A stretch of 64,000 nt of DNA from Glandiceps talaboti (taxonomy: Eukaryota > Hemichordata > Enteropneusta > Spengelidae): contig NC_135571.1 in NCBI RefSeq assembly GCF_964340395.1, positions 1,973,111 through 2,037,110 on the forward strand, in the 5' to 3' direction. The notes under the pieces are model-generated. The model was not told where the DNA came from. It saw nothing but the letters and a program-made list of their open reading frames with translations, and did no database searches. This document shows, piece by piece, positions 1 to 12,228 of the stretch (positions within the stretch are counted from its first letter, which is position 1; each line of letters opens with the position of its first letter). A program made the position numbers and the translations under genes.

Positions 1-179
1 ATCCCCGATGACGTCATTTTCCGAGTTTTTCTCTGACCTAACCTCAAACAGTGAATACAGATACACGTGTATAGGGGAAACCGTGATCTTACGATAATGA
101 GGGCCAAGCGCCAAAAATGCGGGTGGGGGGGGGGTGCATTTTTCTCAAACGCTTTTGCACTAACCTCTTTTCATAGAAT

Positions 180-413
180 ATACAACTGGTGACATCAAAC
201 CCTGGACGAACGGAACCTTTACAAACAGAGAAAGTAAACAAATAAATTGGATTACGAACACTTGGCACAGCATGTTGAAAGTAGAGAGACTTGTCCGTTA
301 GTTGTGTGTGACTTGTATTACATTCCATAATTTGATAATCCAAATCAGTTGTTTATACTTTTCCTGTGTGTAATAGGTTCCGTTCGTCCTCAGTCTGGTG
401 TCGGCAGGTGTAT
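180..413. mobile_element. Foldback MITE family M2, left-end copy
   Basis: Inverted ends ACAACTGGTGACATCAAACC and GGTTCCGTTCGTCC...GTCGGCAGGTGTAT match the element at 44,995-45,356. The rest of bases 1-760 shows no gene. Confidence 0.6.
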
Positions 414-760
414 GGAGATACAGAACATTACCCCTTTAATCGAATTAATATAATAAATCACTCCAATTCCCCTTGTGGTATTTGTAATCTTATGTATGAA
501 AATATGTTTGTGATTGACCATCTAGATAAACTATACTAGTTCCCAGTTTTAAAATGAACAACGAGTGGGCTATAAAATTTCCTACCCCCATATTTTGAAA
601 CCCCTGCCATGCAGCTTTCCCGGTTGACAATAATTACCGACGTTCTTACTCAAATGTTTTTAGTTTTATCAAAAATCAACTAAATTCGAAGTGTCGTAAA
701 ATATGAAAATGATCATTTTGGCTCTCAGCCTGGTTATGTCATATCAGTTCACCGAAGTAC

Positions 761-2625
761 CTTTATTGCAATGAGTCTAAAGACTAAAGTTACATGCCAA
801 GACAACCAGATTCACAGAGTACACTACAAAACACTGCTACCTTTATTGTTATGAGGCTAATACTAAAGTTACATACCAAGAACTAGACAACCAGATTCAC
901 AGAGTTCACTACAAAACATTGCTACCTTTATTGCTATGAGTCTAAGACTAAAGTTACATACCAAGACAATAGGATTCAGAGTACACTACAAAACACTGCT
1001 ACCTTTATTGCTGTGAGTCTAAGACTAAAGTTACACACCAAGACAACCAGATTCACAGCGTACACTACAAAACACTGCTACCTTTATTGTAATGAGTCTA
1101 AGACTAAAGTTACATACCAAGACAATCATATTCACAGAGTACACTACAAAACACTGCTACCTTTATTGCTATGAGTCTAAGACTAAAGTTACACACCAAG
1201 ACAACCAGATTCACAGAGTACACTACCTTTATTGCTGTGAGTCTAAGACTAAAGTTACACACCAAGACAACCAGATTCACAGCGTACACTACAAAACACT
1301 GCTACCTTTATTGTAATGAGTCTAAGACTAAAGTTACATACCAAGACAATCATATTCACAGAGTACACTACAAAACACTGCTACCTTTATTGCTATGAGT
1401 CTAAGACTAAAGTTACACACCAAGACAACCAGATTCACAGAGTACACTACAAAACACTGCTACCTTTATTGCTATAACTCTAAGACTAAAGTTACATACC
1501 AAGACAATCATATTCACAGACTACACTACAAAACACTGCTATCTTTATTGCTATGAGTCTAAGACTAAAGTTACACACCAAGACAACCAGATTCAGAGAG
1601 TACACTACAAAACACTGCTACCTTTATTGCTGTGAGTCTAAGACTAAAGTTACATACAAAGACAACCAGATTCACAGAGTACACTATAAAATACTGCTAC
1701 CTTTATTGCAATGAGTCTAAAGACTAAAGTTACATGCCAAGACAACCAGATTCACAGAGTACACTACAAAACACTGCTACCTTTATTGTTATGAGGCTAA
1801 TACTAAAGTTACATACCAAGAACTAGACAACCAGATTCACAGAGTACACTACAAAACATTGCTACCTTTATTGCTATGAGTCTAAGACTAAAGTTACATA
1901 CCAAGACAATAGGATTCACAGAGTACACTACAAAACACTGCTACCTTTATTGCTGTGAGTCTAAGACTAAAGATACATACCAAGACAACCAGATTCACAG
2001 AGTACACTACAAAACACTGCTACCTTTATTGCTGTGAGTCTAAGACTAAAGTTACACACCAAGACAACCAGATTCACAGCGTACACTACAAAACACTGCT
2101 ACCTTTATTGTAATGAGTCTAAGACTAAAGTTACATACCAAGACAATCATATTCACAGAGTACACTACAAAACACTGCTATCGTTATTGCTATGAGTCTA
2201 AGACTAAAGTTACACACCAAGACAACCAGATTCAGAGAGTACACAACAAAACACTGCTACCTTTATTGCTGTGAGTCTAAGACTAAAGTTACATACAAAG
2301 ACAACCAGATTCACAGAGTACACTATAAAATACTGCTACCTTTATTGCTATGAGTCTTATACTAAAGTTACATACCAAGACAACCAGATTCAGAGAGTAC
2401 ACTACAAAACACTGCTATCTATATTGCTATGAGTCTAAGACTAAAGTTACATACCAAGACAACCAGATTCACAGAGTACACTACAAAACACTGCTACCTT
2501 TATTGCTGTGAGTCTAAGACTAAAGTTACATACCAAGACAACCAGATTCACAGAGTACACTACAAAACACTGCTATCTATATTGCTATGAGTCTAATACT
2601 AAAGTTACATACCAAGACAACCAGA
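761..2625. repeat. 79-bp satellite array (left)
   Basis: About 23 head-to-tail copies of a 79-bp unit, recognisable by CTTTATTGCTATGAGTCTAA and TTCACAGAGTACACTACAAA. A distinctive pair of variant monomers (TCTAAAGACTAAAG and the GGCTAATACTAAAG/AACTAGAC variant) recurs at 771 and 1711, giving a higher-order unit of about 940 bp. Chance open frames run through it but carry no gene. The same satellite lies inverted at 55.78-56.63 kb. Confidence 0.93.
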
Positions 2626-2800
2626 TTTGGTTCGAAGCAATAATTTTCAACTAAACAGATCAAATCAAATCAAATCAAATCAGATCTCGATGTACCTACC
2701 ATATTCTCTGGGCCATGTTAACGGAAACTCTCAATTAATTTTTTTTCGCCTTACATATCTTGATATGTTGATTTCTCTGATTTTACGAATAACTCAAAAT

Positions 2801-3471
2801 GCTCTGGTCAAACAGTGTGGTCAAACAGTGGTACAACTTTGCTGACCAGACTTCAGTGGCTCCAAAATAGAGCAGCCAGGATAATCCTTCAGTGTGGGCC
2901 TAGGACCCACTCTTTTACTGTGTTAGAGAGTTTAAATTGGTTGTCGTGTAATGAGCGTTTTGCTTTTCAGAAGGCATGCGTTTATTTTAAAGTCTTTCAT
3001 AAATTAACACCTCTGTATCTTACTAAATATGTCAAGAGGTTGGATGAAGTACATAACTATTCCACTAGACAAAGATCCAATCTCAATACGCATGTGTCGA
3101 GAATTAGCAGTAATTCCTGCAAGAGAACCTTTAAATACTCTGGAGCTGTTTTATGTAACAGTCTACCAACACATATTAAGCAGTGCAAAACAATTCATAC
3201 TTGTAGAAATACATGCATAAATCATATTATGTCATAGAGGATGATTTCCAGTATGGTGTAACTGGATGGCGGTGTAAATTTATCTTGATATTGTTGCTTT
3301 TTCATCTTGTCTTTGTTAAATGTTGCTTTCGCATTGTTTGTAATCTCTTTTTGTGTTGTACGTAATGTTTTTTTTGTGTGTGTGGTAACAGGGCCCAGGT
3401 GGAAATCAGCTTCTGTTGTTTCCTGGCTACCCTGTTCTTAAATAAATTTTACTACTACTACTACTACTACT
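2801..3471 (+). mobile_element. 5'-truncated non-LTR retrotransposon 3' end
   Basis: It encodes about 140 residues of the C-terminal reverse-transcriptase region of a jockey/CR1-type LINE (LTRLQWLQNRAARIIL, LNWLSCNERFAFQKACVYFK, TPLYLTKYV), ending in a stop at 3235-3237. A 3' UTR with AATAAA at 3441 and a (TAC)n tail follows. The inverted paralogous sequence at 54.17-54.19 kb lacks it, so it inserted after the duplication. Confidence 0.82.
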
Positions 3472-3599
3472 CTTAGTTTCTTTATTGAAGCAGAATTCTG
3501 ATATCTGTTATACTGTTAATATAGTTTATAATACCCTGAACAAGTTAATTAATGACTTTCCATCCCACTTTGACAGTTTTAGCTGGAACAAAGCCTTCT

Positions 3600-4777
3600 A
3601 CTGTATACACTAAAGAAAATGTATGTAGTTATTGATGATAGCATTTTAATCGTGTATCTGGTCAGGAAATATCGTTTATTCATAATATTTGTGATCTTGA
3701 AAAGTGTAATAGGCATCCTAACAGAACAAAAGCTGACATTTTGCAGTAGGGGAATACATACTTTTGCTAATAATACTATAATCTATGCTAATTAAATTAT
3801 ACAGTATTGTCTTCAGAAAGCTTCACGTTTATCATAACCAATACAAGATGATGCAGCACAAATGTTCTAGAAAACGCACACATCGGATACATCAATCATG
3901 ACATTGTTAATGATGATGTTGTCAAGGTAATACTCGGAGTCATGAAGCAATTTAGCTGCTTTAAACAGATCCTCAACAACTCTTCCACTGCCATCTGCTC
4001 CAAAGTCAGCACGATACGAAAAGTCATATTTACCCACCTTCACCCAACTTTTACCCTACCTGTGACCCATCTAACTACCATCTCTGTCAAGGGGTAGTAC
4101 AAGACGAAGTAACATTTTTGACTGCCTACAACCCCCAGGGGAGAGATCACCGGGGGTAAATTAAGTCAAAGATGTCACTTCGTCTCATACTCACCACATC
4201 AGAATACCTGAAAGACGAGTTTACCTGGACGTAAGATCATATACACGCAGTACAGTTTACAAAAAGATCCTTAATTAAAGAATATATCATACATTGTTCG
4301 CAAATGGCGTATGTACAAAATTACACCATACGTCATTTACGCCAAACAGAATCACAGTGATGTTGCCATACAACCCTAACACCTTACGTATTAAGCCCTC
4401 TCCTAACCCTAGCCCTGGGTTACGAAAGGGGTTAGGGTTGGGGCTAATGTATAGGGTTACGTTAATGGGTTAAGGCAAGGTTTAGGATTTTTCAGGACAA
4501 TGGATATCTTTGAAATAAATTATTGAATGTTGATATTGTATGATGTTTAAGAATCGAAATTATTTTCTTTGCATGTTTTTGCTGCTGCTCTTTGAGACAG
4601 TTACAGAAAGGAAAAATCGCATTCCATAATTACATTGAGAACAACTTTACTTCAAAGTTATTTTAAACAAAATATTCATTCTTAGCTTTTTGTACCATAA
4701 CAGAGGTTGCGCAGACAAATTTTGGTGAGTATTACAACATTCACTTACCACAATATAATTCATCGTCACCATGGTTA
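3600..4777 (-). pseudogene. Inverted collapsed copy of the receptor 3' region
   Basis: On the minus strand, pieces match in order: 4777-4749 is the end of the last LDLa exon (46.6 kb). About 4750-4497 is the following intron and the first bases of the LRR N-cap exon. 4490-4195 jumps to 50.25-50.56 kb, with the telomere-like intron and only about 12 bases of the 7TM exon. 4030-3600 matches 53.65-54.06 kb, with tail exon c at 3986-3867 still open. LRRs, the 7TM domain and tail b are missing, so no receptor can be made. The junctions show deletions rather than point decay. Confidence 0.75.
4100..4195. repeat. Imperfect palindrome within the collapsed receptor copy
   Basis: AAGACGAAGTAACATTTTTG on one side and GTCACTTCGTCTC on the other form a hairpin-like element of about 95 bp. 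It fills the place where the 7TM exon should continue in the inverted copy, so it may mark the deletion site. Confidence 0.55.
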
Positions 4778-5062
4778 GGAGGCATAACATTTCAAAGCAT
4801 ACACATTATCGAAAGCCATAGAGTACTTGCAAATTGTCCTCAATACTCCATTTTTACTCGAGTCAGTACATTATTATACAACTGTATGGCTATATTACCT
4901 ACATTTTAACTTACCTATTCAGAGATATTTTTGCAGACACTCACATTTGCTTGGCTATTGAATGCCTCATTATTAAATGTATGGTAGGTAAATAAAGTGT
5001 ACAATTTTGCAAACTACAAGGTAAACGACTGCTACCGAGGTTTTAATTTTTAAAAAAGTCTC

Positions 5063-5120
<58 letters not shown>

Positions 5121-6483
5121 GGACGGCATTCACAAGTACATTCGCATGGCTGTCACCCAACTCATGATTGAATATAGGCTTTAGAAGGTATTGCGGCGAA
5201 GCCATGGGACATCTTTTAATTTGATTTTAATTGACCGCTACGCGAGTTTTAATTTGGTTCAAATCATAAGCAAACTATTTCGGGGCCCCATTTCAGACCA
5301 CCAGAATTTTCATGCACTCCCTCCCTTTGAACCCTCAATTTTGTCTATGCCCCCCTCACCCCTGCCGTAAATTCTGATTCCAGCCTAAGCTTACTTCAGA
5401 TTTTCCGCCGAGCTCAGAGCTCCGAACTTACACATCCCGAGCGAATATAATTAAAATGACTGAACAAAAGTCGTATTCAGACAAACTTTACTTACGTTTT
5501 GTATGCACATCGCAAGGTCAAACGGACAATTTTGGTTCAGAAACAAAAGCACCTGTACGTAACCTTGCCGTCACGACATGTCATACTCGTCGGGAGATGA
5601 ACTGAAGAAAAAAGTGCAAAAAGTTAATCATATACCGGCTCGAATTTGTATTAGCCCGCGGAATCATACTCGGAGAATCATGACGTAAAGCTAACACTGA
5701 TTTCGTGGATATAAATATATATTCTTTTCGATGTTAGCTCACAAAATATATAGAACTCTAAACGTTGTGAATATCAAAGGTTTTTAGAATAAGAGGACAA
5801 GCTTTCACACGTGTTCATGTCTCATTATTGGCCTGGGGTGATACATGCTATCAATATTGCATTGAATTCAGAAAAAGGGCGTCGACATCATTGAGTATTT
5901 AAACAAAAAGACAATATATAGTTATCTTGATTATCACCACCAAATACACCTCTAGGACTGGGTTATAGCCTATGTATCCGAGGAGATAATACACTTATTG
6001 TTCTTCAGAGTCGTTTGTTTTTCCGTATTCTGAAACACACATAGAGAACCTTAAATGTTATATGTTACTGCACGCAATGTCTCTCGGTATTGTTCTATTG
6101 TTGCACTGTTACCATGGTATCACGATTGAATCGGATTCTCTTCTTTATACCCCATCAATTTGACTATCGCTGTAAGCGAAGGAGGCTTGTAGAAAGATGT
6201 TGCTAACTTGTATATCTTTTGCTTATTGTCATGATGCAAATAACTCCCACATCAAATCTCTCACTTGGTGTATTCTATGTTCTGAAACTTACGAAGCTGC
6301 TGCTTGCAGTTTTCCAGTCATATTGATTCTGGTATGTCAATGCAAGTTTTTTTTTAATTCTGTCTGTTTAAACTAATTAGCTTATACGTAATCGTCAAGC
6401 CTAGGTTTTGGGGAATATTTGAAATTTGATAAACATTTATACCGTGTTATTTATTTTGCACATGACAGGTAAACAGGGTGAAG
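4778..6483. other. Intergenic: no gene seen
   Basis: It lies between the truncated LDLa relic and the Thr-rich GPCR. It holds a (GA)n/(GACA)n tract at about 5069-5120 and otherwise unremarkable AT-rich sequence. The promoter of the GPCR gene should lie here, but no core element is convincing. Confidence 0.6.
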
Positions 6484-6914
6484 ATGTTCTTGAAGAAGCA
6501 AAAGAAGAAGAAGACGAAGAAGAGCACTTTTTTGTTGTACCTTCTCGTTTTTCATGGGCTCTGCAACACAAGTGGCAGAACCCAGATACGAAACAAAGCA
6601 AGTTCAACTGATATGGTCAATACTACTACCAAGCTAAACATGACCACTAAACAGATCACCAGTCACTTTTCTGTAACTACAATGACTTTTGGTCTATCGG
6701 GGAATGAACGACAACATGCCACAGCTAGACTAACAACGACTTATCAAGATTCTCGGCAGCAGACGGACTCGCCGTTCCCTATGATAAATGCAGTTGGTTC
6801 CGTCTCATTAATTCCCATGTCTGTGACTTCGAGAGGTACTGACGTAAAGTCATCACAACCAGCATCTACCTTCGAAGTAAACACCGGAATTCGAAGCACA
6901 ATGCACAACACGTC

Positions 6915-6957
<43 letters not shown>

Positions 6958-9900
6958 GCAACAACAGCAGCAGCAGCAGCAGGAGAAGGAGAAGGAGAAG
7001 GAGAAAAAACTGGCTATCAACATACGATTACGCGTACGTCTCAACGGACTCCGAAGGACGATATATATAATCGTGATATAAACCATAATGAAACACTTGC
7101 ATGTGGAACAAACAGGTAATTGTTTATGTTTGATATTTTAATGCATATAAATCAAGTCTTCTAGCACTTGACTAAAACCGTGATGGTATCCAGTAAAACC
7201 CTGTGACTATGTAAACAATAGACTGAAAACTATGTATGGCTAATAGTTTGATTGTCGTCTTCAAAACTTACCAGGCAGACAGTGGGAAAACACATAGAAA
7301 AAAACAAAAATGCTAGCATATCATGTAAAATTCACTTTTCTGTTGGTTCATATTCTGTTTGTATCTAAATCTACCACACTGGTGAAATAGAAATGTCAAA
7401 ATCCAAAGTTTGATTGTCTTAACTATTCAGAGATATGTCTACTTATTCTGAAGATGTCTGTACGGTCTTTTCAGTTACATTACAATTGTATAAGTACGAC
7501 GTCCCTCCGCGGAAATGTTGATCAAAACGAAAGGTGTTTGCTAAATCCATCGACAAACCTACCCACACGTGGACAGCAAACAAAGAGTCTAATTGATGGC
7601 GCCCTATAATTATTGACATAAAAGACTAGATATAACATTGCATTTAGGGCTGGATTAGGAATAAGAGAGAGAATTAGATTACATAACTTAAACTTGATTA
7701 AGGGGAGCGATCACTATCAAACAGACCGTAGTGCCGCAGTGTGCCGGTCCGCTCTGATTGCTGCCGCGGCAGATGCAAGAAGGAAAACGCATATTCATGA
7801 GCACACTGCCGCTCCGGTAGGTGTGAAATCAACAAGCTAACAATACAGTTTATATCTGGCGATGCCATAGATCGGAGTGCCGCGGCAAACGTTTATAAAG
7901 ACTTCGATTTCATGAAAGACAGTATAGGAGTTCGGTAGTTGATGACATTGAAGCTTCATGTCTTCACGATCCTCGTCAATTTTGGGATAATTTAAAACGA
8001 CTCGGACAAACGAAAAGTAAACCAATTCCGATGGAAGTATATGATGATCTGGGAAATATTTCATGTTCAACCAAGGACGTTCTCAACATTTGGCGCCAAG
8101 AATATTCCACATTGTATAAAAACCCTATTAATGCTAATTTTGACGATCACTTTTTTGAGAGAATGAATGATCATAAACAAGTGTTAGAAGGACATATGGA
8201 TGATCCATTGTATGAATGTAACTATTTATTGAATAGGAATTTTACTTTAGAAGACGTTAGAAAAGTAGTTATGAAGGCAAAGAAGGGTAAAACAGTAGGA
8301 GTTGACAAAATTCCTTACGAAGTGTTGCAGAACGATGAGGCCATTTCTGTTCTACATCAACTGTTTCAATTGTGTTTTGACAATTGTGGAGAAGGGCCAT
8401 TATTTCACCCATTCCAAAAGATACAACAAAGGATAACAGAATCCCACTAAATTACAGAGGTATTAGTCTACAATCTTCTGTAGCTAAGTTGTATAGCGCC
8501 TTGTTAAATTCGAGATTGCTATAATATCCTGGTTGATGAACAAAATGGATTTCGAAGAAATAGATCATGTAATCTGTAAAACGCTGCTGTATCTTTTTAA
8601 TCATTTTTGTTTTAATTTGATATTTTAACCGCAACGTTTCCTCATTTTATTGTGTCTGGGTGTCTTAGTTTTATTATCGTAATGTATTTGAATTAGAACA
8701 AGTGGCTAGCGGCGAGGATGATGATGTCTGTTGTGGAGTGTTTTCTGGCTGGCTGATGTGAACGTGTAAGATGGACACTTCTCGCTCATTCCTAAACCAA
8801 GCTTCTGGTATCTCTTCATATGTTCATTTGGTGGGAGTTGTCGCCGTTCCATTGCTGCACATTAAATGGGTGAAGTGACAGTGTGACCGGCCCGATCCTT
8901 TTGATTTTGAAAAACGATTTCATTCAGACCAAATTAACGCCTGAAATGAAATGAACGTTCTTATAAAAGGTAACCACACCTTTTGATTTTGTTAAGCTGA
9001 AGAATTTGTCGGAACGTTTATGATGCTGATATAAAAATCCCGACAAACTGACCAAATGGCAATCAAATGAATGGTAACAAGTCGGCGTCCAGAAAAGATG
9101 ACGAAGATCCATTAAGCCTTACCTGAACTCAATGACAACTTCAAACTTACACTTCAAACTTCTTATGACAATTAGCTTGCGCTATTTCGTGTAGAGGTTA
9201 TCGTTACACTACGGTCTGTTTGATAGTGATCGCTCCCCTAATATACTCTGAGATCATAATAAACCCCCTGTTTCTATCGTCGACCAGGTCCACTGTTGTA
9301 TAATAATAATAATAATAATTTATTCATTTATCCGCGCAAATTCACAATACGTTTCTATGCGCCTGACAACAGTTTAAAAAAAAGTAATAAAAGGATTCTA
9401 AAAACTGACAATGTATATTAAAATAAAGGACTTGCTGGTGTTCTTTAAAATAAAATAAAGACTCTATGGAGATAAAAAACTGGTCACAAATCAACATGCA
9501 TAAACATTAATTGTAATATTCATTGAACAGTATTGTTTTTAGATGTATACAATTCACACACACGCAATGTTATTTCCATTGAAGGCTTTACTGTTAAGAC
9601 CATGGCAATTAATAGCTGTTGTTTGTCTAGCAACAGACATACAATCGGGGAGGGGGGGGGTGATTTGGAAGGGGTGACTCCTCCCTTCTATTTTCTATAT
9701 TTTTCGACGCTGCCTTGTTCTATAGACGAAAAAAGGGAATTGCCATCCACATAACTATAATTATAACACATCTTCATACAGAGGTTAAAGAATGATTAAG
9801 TACCAGTGATGGAAATCCGTGACAAATTTTGCAATTTAATGTTTTAGCATCCAACCTTCGTGGTAGGTATAGAAATAAATTCTATTCAACTTAATGTATT

Positions 9901-11190
9901 CAAACCATGGTAATTAAAATCAACATATATTATAATGTGCAACGTCATCAAATCTAATTTGAATATGTGATGTACTTTCGTTAATTCTATTCAACTTAAT
10001 GTATTCAAACCATGGTAATTAAAATCAACATATATTATAATGTGCAACGTCATCGTACCTAATTTGAATATGTGATGTACTTTTGTTATGTATTTCACAG
10101 CAGTATAACCCAGGCACGGATTGTTGAGCCCTGTAGTGGTGGTGGGGGTGGTGATGTTCGTGGTGGTAGGAGAGGAAGAAATGGTAGAGCCAGTGGAAAT
10201 CGTCTACTCCACGCATCTCTTTTGGGCGGACTGTCAGTTTTTGGATTGTTTTTGAACATTTTGATAATATTTGTTTATACTATAGTTCCACGGATACGTA
10301 GAAAGTCATCTAGAATGTTAGTAAACTTAGCAATGGTCGATACGTTATATTTATTACAGCAATCAATTTATCAAATAACCATTGTATTAACTGAGGAGTA
10401 TCCTTCTTTTACACACATTGCTTTGAAAAGGTGGGCTAAGCAGTTTATTGTCACTTTTTATGTTTTGTATCTCCCTGGAATAGCAATTGAACGCTATGTA
10501 GCCATCTGCAAGCCATTATACTATAAAACTAGGGGTGTCTTTACTAGGAAGGTGGCATATATAGCGTTTGTTTGGGGAACTGCAATTACATATGCCACAC
10601 TTGTCATTTCTGTTTATATCTTAGTTTGTGATTGGGATGTCGACACGCCATTATTGCCATTATGCCGACCTATAAACTGGTTATCCATACTGTCCGCGAC
10701 CATATACGCTATTGCTGTCAAATTGATGTTCGTTCTATATTCACTTATTGCAGTAAAACTAGCAAGAGCATCAAAACGCAGACAAACCTTGTCGCAGCAC
10801 ACTTACAAGAAAAAGCGTAATAGAGTTGTAACACTTGTTTGTATAGCAATCTCTGTGCTGACGTTTATTACACTGGCACCAGAGGTTTTCTACGAAAGCA
10901 AGACGGCCTATGCCGTGATCACCTCGGATCTATCGTCTTTAAATGCACAGAACGGAAATACGTTAGTCCGGATTATGAACGTGTTCACAAGATATAATAA
11001 AGTTGTCGCTGCCACACTAAACGGACTAATTTACCATTTTGCTAGTTCGGAGTATCGCGCCACTCTTTTCAGACCTGTACGCGAGCGAATCAGACAGTCT
11101 TGTCTCCACAATCTGGGAGCACAGCGACATCAAAGAAAGCTAGAAATGATCAACAATTTTAATGGTCATAACAATTCCCACATTGAATAA
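6484..11190 (+). CDS. Rhodopsin-like GPCR with Thr-rich N-terminus, two exons
   Basis: Exon 1 runs 6484-7115 and exon 2 runs 10101-11190. The donor AACAG/GTAATT ends in phase 2, and the acceptor TATTTCACAG continues in that phase, giving about 573 residues. Exon 1 encodes a signal peptide (basic stretch, then STFLLYLLVFHGLC) and a Thr/Ser-rich ectodomain with poly-Thr and poly-Ala runs from a CAA/CAG repeat. Exon 2 encodes a Gly/Arg-rich linker and seven helices: LVNLAMVDTLYLL (TM2), ERYVAICKPLYY near residue 341 (DRY variant) and LNGLIYHF in place of NPxxY. The ligand is unknown. The ~3-kb intron contains a TIR element with LINE sequence. No similarity to the two other receptor types here beyond the 7TM fold is apparent. 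Confidence 0.72.
7701..9239. mobile_element. 1.5-kb element with perfect 33-bp terminal inverted repeats
   Basis: The sequences 7701-7733 and 9207-9239 are perfect inverted repeats beginning AGGGGAGCGATCACTATCAA. No convincing target-site duplication is visible. Inside, on the plus strand from about 7945 to 8520, is a LINE reverse-transcriptase relic (FWDNLKRLG, AKKGKTVGVDKIPYEVL, then NYRGISLQSSVAKLY in a shifted frame). No transposase is visible. The element lies in the intron of the Thr-rich GPCR gene. Confidence 0.7.
7945..8525 (+). pseudogene. Frameshifted LINE reverse-transcriptase relic
   Basis: The continuous part to 8450 reads PMEVYDDLGNI...FTLEDVRKVVMKAKKGKTVGVDKIPYEVL, the linker and first motifs of a non-LTR reverse transcriptase. 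After a frameshift near 8425 the next motif (NYRGISLQSSVAKLYSALLNSRL) continues in another frame. The catalytic YADD region is absent. Not functional. Confidence 0.8.
9881..10060. repeat. ~104-bp direct duplication before GPCR exon 2
   Basis: ATTCTATTCAACTTAATGTA and the following ~75 bp occur twice, about 104 bp apart. The second copy ends about 40 bp before the exon 2 acceptor, inside the likely branch-point region. Confidence 0.85.
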
Positions 11191-11349
11191 CCTGATCACG
11201 TGACTTAAAGGTGTGTCGTCATTCAATACGCATGTCCGTATTTAGGTCTTTCGTGTGTTGGCAAACATGGTACGTCATATCCCAGTCAACATGTATGTTG
11301 TTGTCAAACAATCTCTATAGCCTATCCTATAAATATATGTATGGGTCTA

Positions 11350-11352
11350 TGG

Positions 11353-11414
<62 letters not shown>

Positions 11415-11430
11415 TATGTATGTATGTATG

Positions 11431-11463
<33 letters not shown>

Positions 11464-11545
11464 GTATGTATGTAAATGTATGTATGTATGTATGTATGTA
11501 TGTATGTATGTATGTATGTACGTACGTACGTACGTATATGTGTGT
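11350..11545. repeat. (GT)n-(GTAT)n-(GTAC)n compound microsatellite
   Basis: It lies just after the Thr-rich GPCR stop codon. The inverted copy at 44.58-44.73 kb carries the complementary ATAC/GACA/AC tract, so this repeat predates the duplication. Confidence 0.95.
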
Positions 11546-11783
11546 GTGTGTTTGTGTGTGTGTACGTGTGATTGAGAAAACGTTCGAACATTGCCACAAA
11601 AGAAATGGCATCATTATTTCACTATAAAGAATATCACTGACTGTTAGCTGAAGAATTAAATACTTACCACAATGAACTTCATCTTCTGATTCACCATAAT
11701 CACAATAAACACAGTCTGTAAGTCCATCACATCGAAGAGTTGTGGATAGACATCTACCATCAAGACATTTAATGGCATTACAT

Positions 11784-12178
11784 AATTGAAGATGAAAAAC
11801 ACTTTGTCATGACATGTTCGTTTTATGATGACCTCAGATTAACTATGTTCACAGATGTAAATCGAGTTTTTGATACGTTTCTTGATTTAAATATTGAGGA
11901 AAAATTTCACTTTCTTAATGTACAATGTTCACGTCGTTTAGCTATATATGTGTATAATGCTTTTGAGGGAAGGAACAATGTTTTGTTTCGATAAATATCG
12001 CCATCGATATGTTCTTTGTACCTTTCTCCTATAACATTGTATGTAAGTTTATAAATGTTCTATTTGTTTAATTTGTTTTTAAAAAATTGACTTATAAGTC
12101 CGAAGGGGCTGGGCAGTTGTATATCTGTATACATATATTTATTGTAAATTATTGTAAATCTGCATGTCACTATAATAA

Positions 12179-12226
<48 letters not shown>
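11784..12226 (+). mobile_element. LINE 3' fragment inserted into an LDLa exon
   Basis: A short reverse-transcriptase C-terminus (EDEKHFVMTCSFYDDLR...REKF-type ending AFEGRNNVLFR), a 3' UTR with AATAAA near 12174 and a (TAC)n tail. It is flanked by ACAT on both sides (11780-11783 and 12227-12230), a likely target-site duplication. The paralogous site at 44.27 kb is uninterrupted. It is probably the same LINE family as the element at 2801. Confidence 0.8.

Positions 12227-12228
<2 letters not shown>

Noticed and set aside
761-2625. Regular spaced repeats that could suggest a CRISPR array
   Set aside because: Monomers are contiguous and homogeneous, with no unique spacers, in a eukaryotic genome. 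It is a satellite.
9297-9330. (TAA)n with GCGC words as a second SINE
   Set aside because: Too short, with no polymerase III boxes or second end visible.
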